DNA of 64,000 nt, taken from positions 17,900 through 81,899 of the IMG/VR virus record IMGVR_UViG_3300032315_000747, one strand, 5' to 3'. Below the pieces are notes generated by a model that was not told the origin of the DNA, searched no databases, and saw nothing but the letters and a program-made list of their open reading frames with translations. The stretch comes from a virus. Position 1 is the stretch's first letter. Every line of letters starts with the position of its first letter. Below are positions 56,610 through 62,961 of the stretch, one piece after another. Made by a program: the position numbers and the translations under genes.

Positions 56610-57002
56610 TTAGCAGAAGGTCTTCAATGACTTGATGTCATCACCGATGAAGTCTTCACGAATCGGGCCGATGCCAAGACAAACCGTGGTCGGTTCATCA
56701 AATACCGTGAAGCCCGCGTCCGTTACAAGACTGGTTCCGCATACATTCTTGTATGCTTCTTGCAATGCCTTCAACTCATCAACCGTATCTACGATCAGAG
56801 TGATCTTATATGCATGGTCGCTTTCACGATATGCTCTAGCCTGATCTAGGAATCTCATAGGATCTCCTACAGGACCAGACTTCATAGCATCCCAATAAGC
56901 GTGCAGGTAAGCATGTCCGCTCATCGAAGCAAGTTTGCCACGTATGCCGTTCATTTTCTTTACCGATTCAAGGGCAAAGATAGCGTACATCTTATACTTC
57001 AT
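56610..57002 (-). CDS. Peptidyl-tRNA hydrolase 2 (Pth2)
   Basis: A 130-residue protein of the archaeal/eukaryotic Pth2 family. NGIRGKLASMSGHAYLHAYW matches the GKGKxAAQxxHA helix. KITLIVDTVDELKALQEAY follows, and VTDAGFTVFDEPTTVCLGIG carries the DAGxT active-site strand (Asp95), ending GDDIKSLKTF. Pth2 frees tRNA from stalled peptidyl-tRNA. It is surrounded by tRNA genes, so it probably recycles tRNA in infection. Confidence 0.82.
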   Translation of the reverse strand: MKYKMYAIFALESVKKMNGIRGKLASMSGHAYLHAYWDAMKSGPVGDPMRFLDQARAYRESDHAYKITLIVDTVDELKALQEAYKNVCGTSLVTDAGFTVFDEPTTVCLGIGPIREDFIGDDIKSLKTFC

Positions 57003-57160
57003 TTATTTTTCTTTCTATTGCCGTAATGCTTTTTCCACGCTTCGTCTGTATAGGCAGGACCGTTTCTACTCAGGAGAAGTTCTCGTTCCTCAGGATCCAT
57101 ACTCACCCATTCTTGACGAGTATATCTCTTACCCGTTTTAGCTAATACTAATCCAGACAT
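56999..57160 (-). CDS. Small hypothetical protein (53 aa)
   Basis: A 53-residue protein from ATG 57160 behind GGAGGAGAAA; longer frames enter the tRNA-Lys gene. TRQEWVSMDPEERELLLSRN is a charged helix. It overlaps the pth2 start as ATGA, so the two are coupled. Confidence 0.6.
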   Translation of the reverse strand: MSGLVLAKTGKRYTRQEWVSMDPEERELLLSRNGPAYTDEAWKKHYGNRKKNK

Positions 57161-57181
57161 TTTCTCCTCCTTTCTAATGTT

Positions 57182-57257
57182 TGGTGGGCGCAGCAGGAAT
57201 TGAACCTGCGACATTCTGATTAAGAGTCAGACACTCTACCTACTGAGTTATGCGCCC
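57182..57257 (-). tRNA. tRNA-Lys (anticodon CUU)
   Basis: Acceptor GGGCGCA/TGCGCCC, anticodon loop CTCTTAA, T-loop TTCAATT, discriminator A, CCA encoded. Confidence 0.92.
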
Positions 57258-57368
57258 AAAATTTCTTTGTCTTTACCAAACGTATATCGGCAGTCACACA
57301 TGCATTCTCTTAGCCGATTCGCCCTATGTCATCAGGTGACTTCAATCGGTACCGAGGTGTTTAGTATT

Positions 57369-57450
57369 TGGAGCACCGGGTAGGAATCGAACCTACTCTA
57401 CTTACGAAGCGGATTTGCAGTCCACCGCATTCCCAATCTGCCACCGGTGC
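57369..57450 (-). tRNA. tRNA-Cys (anticodon GCA)
   Basis: Acceptor GCACCGG/CCGGTGC, anticodon loop CTGCAAA, discriminator U as expected for Cys, CCA encoded. The variable region is longer than usual (TTCGTAAGTA). Confidence 0.85.
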
Positions 57451-57457
57451 ATTATTC

Positions 57458-57709
57458 TTAAGTATACGATGCAAAATCTGCTGCGATTTTGGCATGTCGT
57501 TCATACCAAAGATGGCCGCTACTAACTGCTACGAGATAGTCAGATGCCCAATTTTTAGGATCCTCAATACCATGCCTAGTATCACATTCAATCGCCACTT
57601 TACGAAGACGCTTGATTGCTGCGTTGAGCGTGTTACGATGTGCTTTGGTGTTGCGAAGATCAGTCACTGTCCGCATTGCGGCAGCTAATTCATGTACCGA
57701 ATCGCTCAT
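57458..57709 (-). CDS. Small early protein (83 aa)
   Basis: An 83-residue, helical protein from ATG 57709 behind AAAGGAACG, directly after an early promoter. DLRNTKAHRNTLNAAIKRLR is basic. No family recognised. The promoter probably also drives the downstream tRNA-Cys and tRNA-Lys. Confidence 0.6.
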   Translation of the reverse strand: MSDSVHELAAAMRTVTDLRNTKAHRNTLNAAIKRLRKVAIECDTRHGIEDPKNWASDYLVAVSSGHLWYERHAKIAADFASYT

Positions 57710-57745
57710 GTATCGTTCCTTTGCTCTATTCAATCTCTATGATTC

Positions 57746-57774
57746 AATATAGCAAAACGGGTAACCAATGTCAA
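57746..57774 (-). promoter_or_regulatory. Early promoter, TTGACA-N17-TATATT
   Basis: Minus strand TTGACATTGGTTACCCGTTT, TGC, TATATT, then GAATCATAG; close to the copy at 46327. Confidence 0.9.
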
Positions 57775-57898
57775 CCTTTTTCGAAGGTCTCAGCTAGCTT
57801 GTTGAACTTTTGCATCATCGCATCTCGTTTCGCATACACGACGAATCCTTTGGAACATCATATACTTGATATCCTTATGAAGTCACCACTAACAAGCA

Positions 57899-57920
57899 GC
57901 TAAACAACCGATTGTTTAGC
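57899..57920. terminator. Hairpin at the end of the metalloprotease gene
   Basis: GCTAAACAA-CCGA-TTGTTTAGC, a 9-bp perfect stem that overlaps the stop codon at 57916. No T run, so termination is uncertain. Confidence 0.45.
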
Positions 57921-58908
57921 GTCTCCACCAAAGATAGCGCCTGACGAACTTGTCCATCCAAGCTTGCTGTGGCCCACTTAGTTCATCGTATACATATGCG
58001 GTAAAGAGTTCGGCGAAAAATTCTAAAGTATTGGTGCGGGCGTAATCAGTCGGGAACCAATCGTCTCCGTTCTTTGACCACGAAAGAGAAAAATATTTGA
58101 TCAGCGACGGGAAGAATGAACTCGGGACGCTCTGGTGTAGAATGTGGCCCAATTCATGAATGACCGTCTCGGCCATATCTGCCGCAGGCCTTCGGCTGTC
58201 TACCCATATCCGTCCAAAACCTAACATCGGAGCTATTCCAGTACTATCGGTGGGCAATTCGAAAAATTCTACTTTAGCAGAACGGATCAATGGGATCAGG
58301 CCATGATTGTCGAGTAGATCACACGCTTGACGGAAGGCGCGTTCACAGTCACGAAAATCGTATTCATCAATCGTCCCGTCAATGAGACCACGTACCCCTT
58401 TGTATACAATTTTCTGTGCTTTTTTAGGTCCGTAAAGTCCCAAATTGATTGGGATATTTTTGAGATCAAGCTTGAGCATTGGCTCTTTCTCATATTCGTC
58501 GTCATCATCCCAGCCTTCATAGATCGGGTCGATTGATTCTGTTTTATCTCTGCGTTGCAGTCTGGCCGCCCGCGCCGAAATGATGTAGGTCAGAATATTG
58601 CCGATCTCGTGTTTTCTCGCGATGTTTGATAGCTCTGCTTTTTGCTTCTCAAGTTTAGTGATCTGTTCGTGAGAAGAAGTACCTCTGATCTGATCCTCTA
58701 TTTGGGCCCACGCCGCCGCTAGTTCAGTCGCGATTTGGTGCTTTTTTTGATTTGTTTCAGGAGAACCATAACGCGGATAATCTGTCCGCTTATCACGCGC
58801 AAATTCACCAGATACTGGAAAAGTATCGGGTGCTCTTTGATCTGGGCCTTGGGTATGAATACCCTCACAGATCGAGATTAGTTTTCGCATGTCTGTACGA
58901 CTATCCAT
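57916..58908 (-). CDS. Zinc metalloprotease-like protein
   Basis: A 330-residue protein from ATG 58908 behind TTGAGGA; longer frames read through the tRNA-Ser gene. ETVIHELGHILHQ is a zinc HExxH, and TLEFFAELFTAYVYDELSG supplies a downstream glutamate as in gluzincins. The N-terminal 200 residues are charged and helical. It may be a virion or host-targeting protease. A CATAAATA box lies upstream. Confidence 0.72.
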   Translation of the reverse strand: MDSRTDMRKLISICEGIHTQGPDQRAPDTFPVSGEFARDKRTDYPRYGSPETNQKKHQIATELAAAWAQIEDQIRGTSSHEQITKLEKQKAELSNIARKHEIGNILTYIISARAARLQRRDKTESIDPIYEGWDDDDEYEKEPMLKLDLKNIPINLGLYGPKKAQKIVYKGVRGLIDGTIDEYDFRDCERAFRQACDLLDNHGLIPLIRSAKVEFFELPTDSTGIAPMLGFGRIWVDSRRPAADMAETVIHELGHILHQSVPSSFFPSLIKYFSLSWSKNGDDWFPTDYARTNTLEFFAELFTAYVYDELSGPQQAWMDKFVRRYLWWRR

Positions 58909-58934
58909 AAATAGTATCCTCAAGGTTGATACAC

Positions 58935-58942
58935 TATTTATG
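58935..58942 (-). promoter_or_regulatory. Late-type box CATAAATA
   Basis: Minus-strand CATAAATAGTG between the CCA end of tRNA-Ser(GCU) and the metalloprotease start at 58908. Confidence 0.5.
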
Positions 58943-58947
58943 CCATA

Positions 58948-59038
58948 TGGTGGAGGGTGAGGGATTCGAACCCTCGGTACCTTTGAAAGGTACAATGGTT
59001 TAGCAAACCAGCCCATTCGGCCACTCTGGCAACCCTCC
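58948..59038 (-). tRNA. tRNA-Ser (anticodon GCU)
   Basis: Class II tRNA with long variable arm (TGTACCTTTCAAAGGTACC). Acceptor GGAGGGT/ACCCTCC, anticodon loop TTGCTAA, discriminator A, CCA encoded. Its first base is also the last base of the stop codon of the gene at 59038. Confidence 0.9.
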
Positions 59039-59427
59039 TAGATATTCAGATGCTTTTTTGCATTCACGATGTAAGCATCAATTCTTTCTTTTCCGATCGG
59101 GTTCATTGAATGCACCATATAGTTGGGAAACATTAACCCTATTTCAGCGCAATGATGTACCAACCATTTAGCACAATCGTAACCTGATTTTTCAACACCA
59201 TAGTCTACATGTTCCTTACCTTCACACTCTTGAAGCATTGCTACATAGTGTTCATCAGCTAGGTCATGGTCGAACGTGACAAAGTTTGGAATACCGTTAT
59301 TAATGATGCAATCAACGAATTCGTCATAACTACGAACAACCTCATAGACATGGTCACGGGGAATCTGTACCCAAAGCACATCGTTTGGGCAACGAATATC
59401 GTCTAGAAAAAGATAGTATCCAGGCAT
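59038..59427 (-). CDS. Cyclic-phosphate processing receiver-like protein (cREC)
   Basis: A 129-residue protein. YLFLDDIRCPND is the receiver-like acidic start, NFVTFDHDLADEH a metal-binding DHD, GYDCAKWLVHHC a helix, and NYMVHSMNPIGKERI the HS-x-N-x-x-G strand. This matches the cREC family, predicted to act on cyclic phosphates at RNA ends. Between two tRNA genes it may help repair cut tRNAs (inference). Its TAG stop shares one base with the tRNA-Ser 5' end. Confidence 0.7.
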   Translation of the reverse strand: MPGYYLFLDDIRCPNDVLWVQIPRDHVYEVVRSYDEFVDCIINNGIPNFVTFDHDLADEHYVAMLQECEGKEHVDYGVEKSGYDCAKWLVHHCAEIGLMFPNYMVHSMNPIGKERIDAYIVNAKKHLNI

Positions 59428-59457
59428 TGTCTTTCCTTGATTTCATACGAACAATAT

Positions 59458-59541
59458 TGGTGGGGGAAGTAGGACTCGAACCTACGAAGCTTTCGCAGCG
59501 GATTTACAGTCCGCCCCCTTTGCCGCTCGGGACATTCCCCC
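59458..59541 (-). tRNA. tRNA-Tyr (anticodon GUA)
   Basis: Class II. Acceptor GGGGGAA/TTCCCCC, anticodon loop CTGTAAA, variable arm with GCGAAAGC, discriminator A, CCA encoded. Confidence 0.92.
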
Positions 59542-59552
59542 GTATATTATGT

Positions 59553-59643
59553 TGGAGGAAGCGGTGGGATTCGAACCCACGGAACCCTTTCAGGTTCATC
59601 GCATTTCAAGTGCGGTGCCATAAACCAACTCGACCACGCTTCC
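59553..59643 (-). tRNA. tRNA-Ser (anticodon UGA)
   Basis: Class II. Acceptor GGAAGCG/CGCTTCC, anticodon loop CTTGAAA, long variable arm (GAACCTGAAAGGGTTC), discriminator U, CCA encoded. Confidence 0.9.
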
Positions 59644-59657
59644 GTATTAATATTTAT
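59634..59657. repeat. Left direct repeat flanking an HNH gene
   Basis: 24 nt spanning the 5' end of tRNA-Ser(UGA) and 14 bases beyond, matched 23/24 at 60259-60282. Confidence 0.8.
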
Positions 59658-60154
59658 GTAGCTACTTTAGCCGCAGACTTTTTCTGTCTGTATTCTCGGT
59701 CATACGCTCTACCGTTGCCTCTATTTTTACTTTTGTAAGTAGGTAGCTGTGCATCACAGTTACAACACACTAATCTAAAATTCTCAATTCTATTATCAGT
59801 GCTATCTCCGGAGATATGATCGCATACTAGCGGAATCGGCTGACCTTGCCACTCTTCGGTTCCGCACATACTGCACTTATTCCCAGTTTCTTCTATTAAG
59901 TACGCTCTTGCATGCCTCCTAGCTACTGTTTCACAATAATCGCTTAATTTACCATTTTCAACTATGTCTTTTCTACGAGCAGAAATTTTGGCCTCATCGT
60001 GCTTTCCTTTGTTCCAAGCAACTGTTCCCTTTTTAGCACCTGCATTTGGAGAATGCTTATGCTTTATTCGGTTAGGATTGTTCTTGCAACTCATTTCGTG
60101 AGCCGTTAGCGAACCCTTATTTGATATTTCTCGTTCACAATACTGACACTTCAT
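59654..60154 (-). CDS. HNH homing-type endonuclease with zinc finger
   Basis: A 166-residue protein. The N terminus is a zinc finger (CQYCEREISNKGSLTAHEMS), then a NUMOD-like HSPNAGAKKGTVAWNKGKH, then the HNH core CSMCGTEEWQG, VCDHISGDSTDNRIENFRLV and CCNCDAQL. Free-standing homing nuclease. It sits between tRNA-Ser(UGA) and a tRNA remnant, flanked by a 24-nt direct repeat. A CATAAATA box and AAGGAG precede it. Confidence 0.85.
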   Translation of the reverse strand: MKCQYCEREISNKGSLTAHEMSCKNNPNRIKHKHSPNAGAKKGTVAWNKGKHDEAKISARRKDIVENGKLSDYCETVARRHARAYLIEETGNKCSMCGTEEWQGQPIPLVCDHISGDSTDNRIENFRLVCCNCDAQLPTYKSKNRGNGRAYDREYRQKKSAAKVAT

Positions 60155-60171
60155 AGTAATCTCCTTACTAC

Positions 60172-60179
60172 TATTTATG
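60172..60179 (-). promoter_or_regulatory. Late-type box CATAAATA for the HNH gene
   Basis: Minus-strand CATAAATAGTAGTAAGGAG before the start at 60154. Confidence 0.5.
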
Positions 60180-60227
60180 CTTTATTGCAAATAAACAGCA
60201 AATAAGTGCGTTTAACCATAAGAAAGT

Positions 60228-60268
60228 TGGTGCGCCCGAGAGGATTTGAACCGCTCACCCACGCTTCC
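60228..60268 (-). pseudogene. tRNA remnant
   Basis: A 41-nt piece with a CCA end, acceptor half CGGGCGC, T-loop TTCAAAT, and a 5' end GGAAGCG identical to tRNA-Ser(UGA). The D and anticodon arms are missing, and the two ends do not pair. Confidence 0.75.
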
Positions 60269-60282
60269 ATATTAATATTTAT
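60259..60282. repeat. Right direct repeat flanking an HNH gene
   Basis: Partner of 59634-59657 (23 of 24 identical). The interval between copies is 625 nt. Confidence 0.8.
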
Positions 60283-60960
60283 TTAATCACATTCGGCAAC
60301 TAAAGAAAGTCCTTCAATTAGTGGTCGCATAGACTTTCTGATATTTCTGATCTTCATCATTTCCGGAATGATTTTATTTCTAAGTACGTTTCTTTCATGA
60401 CAGTTCAACATGTTGGTCTCGTCTTCTACCCATTCAAGTTTGTTAGATAGTGCAGTGTAAATTAAATCTGCCTTTTCTACCTCTAAGAGAGGCTTATACT
60501 TGACATAATTCTTTTCTGTTTCTGATAGCTTCTGCATGACCAGATTCTTAGAACCTCGCATGGAAGCCATGAAGTATTGCTCTAAATTGTCATCATAATG
60601 ATGTGCAGTTAGTACTACATTTTTCCCAGAAAAGTTACTTAACGTGTCGTCAACGAATTTCCATCTTTGTTTCCTTGCCTCATGCTCTTGGTTGGAAATA
60701 TTAGCTAAACCGTTGCCATACCCTGAGTAGAATCTAAGATTGTATGTTTGTGCATACGAGATAACTACATTCATGTCGCTGAAGTCAGATGAACGGATCA
60801 TGTGCCTGAAATGAATCGCGATGGTGTCTGAACGGATTTTTCTTACTAGGTCCAGAAGAACCATACTATCAACACCGCCTGATACCATGACAAACACGTT
60901 ATCATATTTGTCTAGTTCAATGGAGATTTCTTTTTTGAGCTTTCTCCAAGATACGGGCAT
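60283..60960 (-). CDS. tilS: TilS, tRNA(Ile)-lysidine synthase (minimal form)
   Basis: A 225-residue protein matching the catalytic half of TilS. SGGVDSMVLLDLV (residues 27-39) is the PP-loop. LTAHHYDDNLEQYFMASMRG is the TilS HHxDDxxE helix, and DETNMLNCHERNVLRNKIIP is its RNxxR segment. TilS attaches lysine to C34 of tRNA-Ile(CAU) so that it reads AUA. The C-terminal domains of E. coli TilS (432 residues) are absent. A CAU-anticodon tRNA gene ends 19 nt upstream on the same strand. Confidence 0.88.
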   Translation of the reverse strand: MPVSWRKLKKEISIELDKYDNVFVMVSGGVDSMVLLDLVRKIRSDTIAIHFRHMIRSSDFSDMNVVISYAQTYNLRFYSGYGNGLANISNQEHEARKQRWKFVDDTLSNFSGKNVVLTAHHYDDNLEQYFMASMRGSKNLVMQKLSETEKNYVKYKPLLEVEKADLIYTALSNKLEWVEDETNMLNCHERNVLRNKIIPEMMKIRNIRKSMRPLIEGLSLVAECD

Positions 60961-60979
60961 GATTGTCTCTCGTTAAAAA

Positions 60980-61055
60980 TGGTGCGCCGTGAGGGATTCG
61001 AACCCCCAACCTGCGGATTATGAGTCCGACGCTCTAACCGTTGAGCTAACAGCGC
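60980..61055 (-). tRNA. tRNA with CAU anticodon, probably tRNA-Ile2
   Basis: Acceptor GCGCTGT/ACGGCGC (C4-G69 present), anticodon loop CTCATAA, standard T-loop, discriminator A, CCA encoded. It lies 19 nt upstream of tilS on the same strand, which favours the lysidine-carrying Ile identity over Met. Confidence 0.8.
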
Positions 61056-61087
61056 GTTATTTGGTGTCAAGTGAAATAACTACATTA

Positions 61088-61306
61088 CTAAAGTAGATTT
61101 TTCAACCAACCGTCTGCAAACTTTTGCACAACATCATCGGCTGTTATATATTCGTCGTAACTATTAATAGCATCTGCTACATCAAGTACGTCATCTTCAT
61201 CAAGACCCAGTGTCCTAAGACCGTCTAGGTAATAATCCAGTGCTGACATGGTTAGCCTTTCTTCATTGGCTTTATTACTGAAGTCTACGTGAATCACATT
61301 ATCCAT
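61088..61306 (-). CDS. Small hypothetical protein (72 aa)
   Basis: A 72-residue acidic helical protein from ATG 61306 behind ACAAGGAGC; longer frames enter the tRNA-Leu gene. LDYYLDGLRTLGLDEDDVLD and ADDVVQKFADGWLKN. Found between tRNA genes. No family recognised. Confidence 0.6.
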   Translation of the reverse strand: MDNVIHVDFSNKANEERLTMSALDYYLDGLRTLGLDEDDVLDVADAINSYDEYITADDVVQKFADGWLKNLL

Positions 61307-61356
61307 GTTTAGCTCCTTGTCAAGTTGAAATGGTAGCCCGAACGGTGTGTTAGTTT

Positions 61357-61649
61357 TGGTATGAGCGGGGGGACTCGAACCCCCACGGAGTACTCCAACG
61401 GATTTTCTTACCACTATAGCTTTCGCTACCTTCGCAGTTTGTGGTCTGGACTATACCTTCACCGTTGCTTTTGCTTTAGGTGCTCGCCGTCTAGTCTCTA
61501 CACGTTCAAAGATATTTCTATCTAAGCTTCGCTCGGGATTGCCATCTTACAGGGTTCCCCGAATTTGACGAGTTCTACTCTACGGGTTTCCCCGAAGGCA
61601 CTCAAATTATGTCTAAGTCCGGTGCGTCTACCAATTCCGCCACGCTCAC
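61357..61649 (-). tRNA. tRNA-Leu (anticodon UAA), split by a group I intron
   Basis: Exons 61615-61649 and 61357-61406. Joined they give acceptor GTGAGCG/CGCTCAT, the Leu D-arm GCGGAATTGGTAGACGC, anticodon loop CTTAAAA, variable arm (TTGGAGTACTCC), T-loop TTCGAGT, discriminator A and CCA. The intron interrupts the anticodon after U34. Confidence 0.9.
61407..61614 (-). ncRNA. Group I intron in tRNA-Leu(UAA)
   Basis: A 208-nt element. The 5' exon ends in T, and ACTT pairs with intron GAGT to give P1 with a U-G at the splice site; the intron ends in G. Core elements are visible: TTCGGGGAA and GGCAATCCCGAGC (P4/Q), AGAGACTAGACGG (R), AAGGTATAGTCC (S), with P7 GACTA/TAGTC and P8 CACC/GGTG, and a GAAA-capped P9 hairpin. 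No open frame lies inside. It resembles the tRNA-Leu introns of cyanobacteria and plastids. Confidence 0.92.
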
Positions 61650-61721
61650 ACATTGAATGTAAAATATGTCTAACAATGTCAAAGAACATAGAAAGCTCAT
61701 CGCTGCTCTCTCTATGTTCTC

Positions 61722-61750
61722 AATATACGACATGATCAGGGTAATGTCAA
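61722..61750 (-). promoter_or_regulatory. Early promoter for the split tRNA-Leu
   Basis: Minus strand TTGACA, 17 nt, TATATT (61727-61722). A hairpin GAACATAGA/TCTATGTTC follows at 61683-61720, between promoter and tRNA. Confidence 0.82.
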
Positions 61751-61789
61751 TAACTAATTTTAGTTTGCGAGATTATTTTTAAAGATAGT

Positions 61790-61864
61790 TGGCATAGGTA
61801 CTAGGATTTGAACCCAGGCGTTTGGTTTTGGAGACCAACATGCTACCGCTAACATCATACCTAC
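61790..61864 (-). tRNA. tRNA-Trp (anticodon CCA)
   Basis: Acceptor GTAGGTA/TACCTAT, anticodon loop CTCCAAA, discriminator G, 3' CCA encoded. Confidence 0.9.
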
Positions 61865-61869
61865 ACAGT

Positions 61870-62301
61870 TTAAGAGAAGTTTACGACGCCTGAATCAATG
61901 ACAGGATGTTCATCATCGGTTCTGTCAACAATCGTATATGCAAACTTTGTGGTGCCTAATTCCTTGAGCATACCTGCTACATCACCAAGCATGAAGTTTT
62001 TGCACGAATATAAATCGAACTTGTAAAAGGCAGGAGTGCCGCCCCAGAAATGAATGCTAGAATGGCTAGTCGTGATGCCCACGATACCGGTAACACCTTC
62101 GTTACCTTCATCATTGCACCATTTACAGGTTGGAGCGATAAACACTTCCATGTCAACTGCTGCGACTAATCGCAAAAACCAATCTTCCAAAAAACTAACA
62201 TAGTCTTCTTTTGGAGCATTTTCTAGGTATCCTGTAACAAGGATGTGTTTGTGAACGTCAGCCAACTCATAAACCTTTCTTTCAATTTTACTGTCAGACA
62301 G
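61870..62301 (-). CDS. S-adenosylmethionine decarboxylase-like protein (SpeD family)
   Basis: A 143-residue protein. IVGITTSHSSIHFWGGTPAF matches the SpeD ESHxSIHxWPE segment, where a serine makes the pyruvoyl group, and YKFDLYSCKNF carries the catalytic cysteine. SpeD starts spermidine synthesis and is known in cyanophages. No ATG starts the frame: either CTG 62301, exactly 5 nt after GATAAATA, or TTG 62265. The first fits the other late genes. Confidence 0.75.
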   Translation of the reverse strand: MSDSKIERKVYELADVHKHILVTGYLENAPKEDYVSFLEDWFLRLVAAVDMEVFIAPTCKWCNDEGNEGVTGIVGITTSHSSIHFWGGTPAFYKFDLYSCKNFMLGDVAGMLKELGTTKFAYTIVDRTDDEHPVIDSGVVNFS

Positions 62302-62306
62302 TAGAG

Positions 62307-62314
62307 TATTTATC
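62307..62314 (-). promoter_or_regulatory. Late-type box GATAAATA, 5 nt before an in-frame CTG
   Basis: Minus strand GATAAATACTCTACTG. The AdoMet decarboxylase-like frame is open at the CTG. Confidence 0.6.
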
Positions 62315-62322
62315 AAAAAAGC

Positions 62323-62355
62323 AAAAACTACAGATATTAAATATCTGTAGTTTTT
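62323..62355. terminator. Strong terminator below the Val-Pro-Ala-Arg tRNA genes
   Basis: A perfect 15-bp stem AAAAACTACAGATAT/ATATCTGTAGTTTTT with loop TAA. On the minus strand it is followed by a T-rich run, so it stops tRNA transcription before the AdoMet decarboxylase-like gene. Confidence 0.92.
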
Positions 62356-62362
62356 TAAGAAT

Positions 62363-62436
62363 GGTACCCGAGGACGGGATTGAACCGCCGACCCTCTCCG
62401 TGTAAAGGAGTTGCGCTACCGCTGCGCCACTCGGGC
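62363..62436 (-). tRNA. tRNA-Val (anticodon UAC)
   Basis: Acceptor GCCCGAG/CTCGGGT (one G-U), anticodon loop TTTACAC, T-loop TTCAATC, discriminator A, CCA encoded. Confidence 0.9.
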
Positions 62437-62443
62437 CTTATTT

Positions 62444-62520
<77 letters not shown>

Positions 62521-62528
62521 ATAATTTT

Positions 62529-62604
62529 TGGTGGAGAATACCAGGATCGAACTGGTCACCTTCTGAATGCAAATCAGACGCTCTACCAAATGAGCTAATT
62601 CCCC
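62529..62604 (-). tRNA. tRNA-Ala (anticodon UGC)
   Basis: Acceptor GGGGAAT/ATTCTCC with G3:U70, the alanine identity pair. Anticodon loop TTTGCAT, discriminator A, CCA encoded. Confidence 0.93.
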
Positions 62605-62655
62605 GTTAAACAACGTAGATATATATTTAGTACCGTTTTACCTCTCAGTAAAAAA

Positions 62656-62732
62656 TGGCGACTCCTGCTGGATTCGAACCAGCGACCTACATATTAGAAG
62701 TATGTGGCTCTATCCAGCTGAGCTAAGGAGTC
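62656..62732 (-). tRNA. tRNA-Arg (anticodon UCU)
   Basis: Acceptor GACTCCT/AGGAGTC, anticodon loop CTTCTAA, discriminator G, CCA encoded. Confidence 0.92.
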
Positions 62733-62739
62733 AATGATG

Positions 62740-62961
62740 TTACACATAGAAAGAATAATTCGTGCCCACTGAACGATCAGAATGTTGCCGAATCTTGGCA
62801 ATAGCCGAATTTAGACGACGACGAGTCTTTAGAATATTTGCGGCTCGCAGAGTGTTTCCAGTATGCCAATATTTATCTTGTTCGACCATCAACTCGTCTG
62901 CCTGCTTTAATAGCGTATACAGAACAATATCAATTTCCTGGTCAGTAAGAACTAATGTCAT
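62740..62961 (-). CDS. Small helical protein (73 aa)
   Basis: A 73-residue protein: LTDQEIDIVLYTLLKQADEL then a basic helix ANILKTRRRLNSAIAKIRQH. No family recognised. It is 7 nt before the tRNA-Arg gene on the same strand and shares its promoter. Confidence 0.6.
   Translation of the reverse strand: MTLVLTDQEIDIVLYTLLKQADELMVEQDKYWHTGNTLRAANILKTRRRLNSAIAKIRQHSDRSVGTNYSFYV

Noticed and set aside
60283-60960. PP-loop protein considered as QueC
   Set aside because: HHYDDNLEQ and the RN-x-x-R segment are specific to TilS, and a CAU tRNA is adjacent.
56280-61055. CAU-anticodon tRNAs considered as initiator tRNA
   Set aside because: Both have a paired first base, and neither has the three G-C pairs in the anticodon stem typical of initiators.
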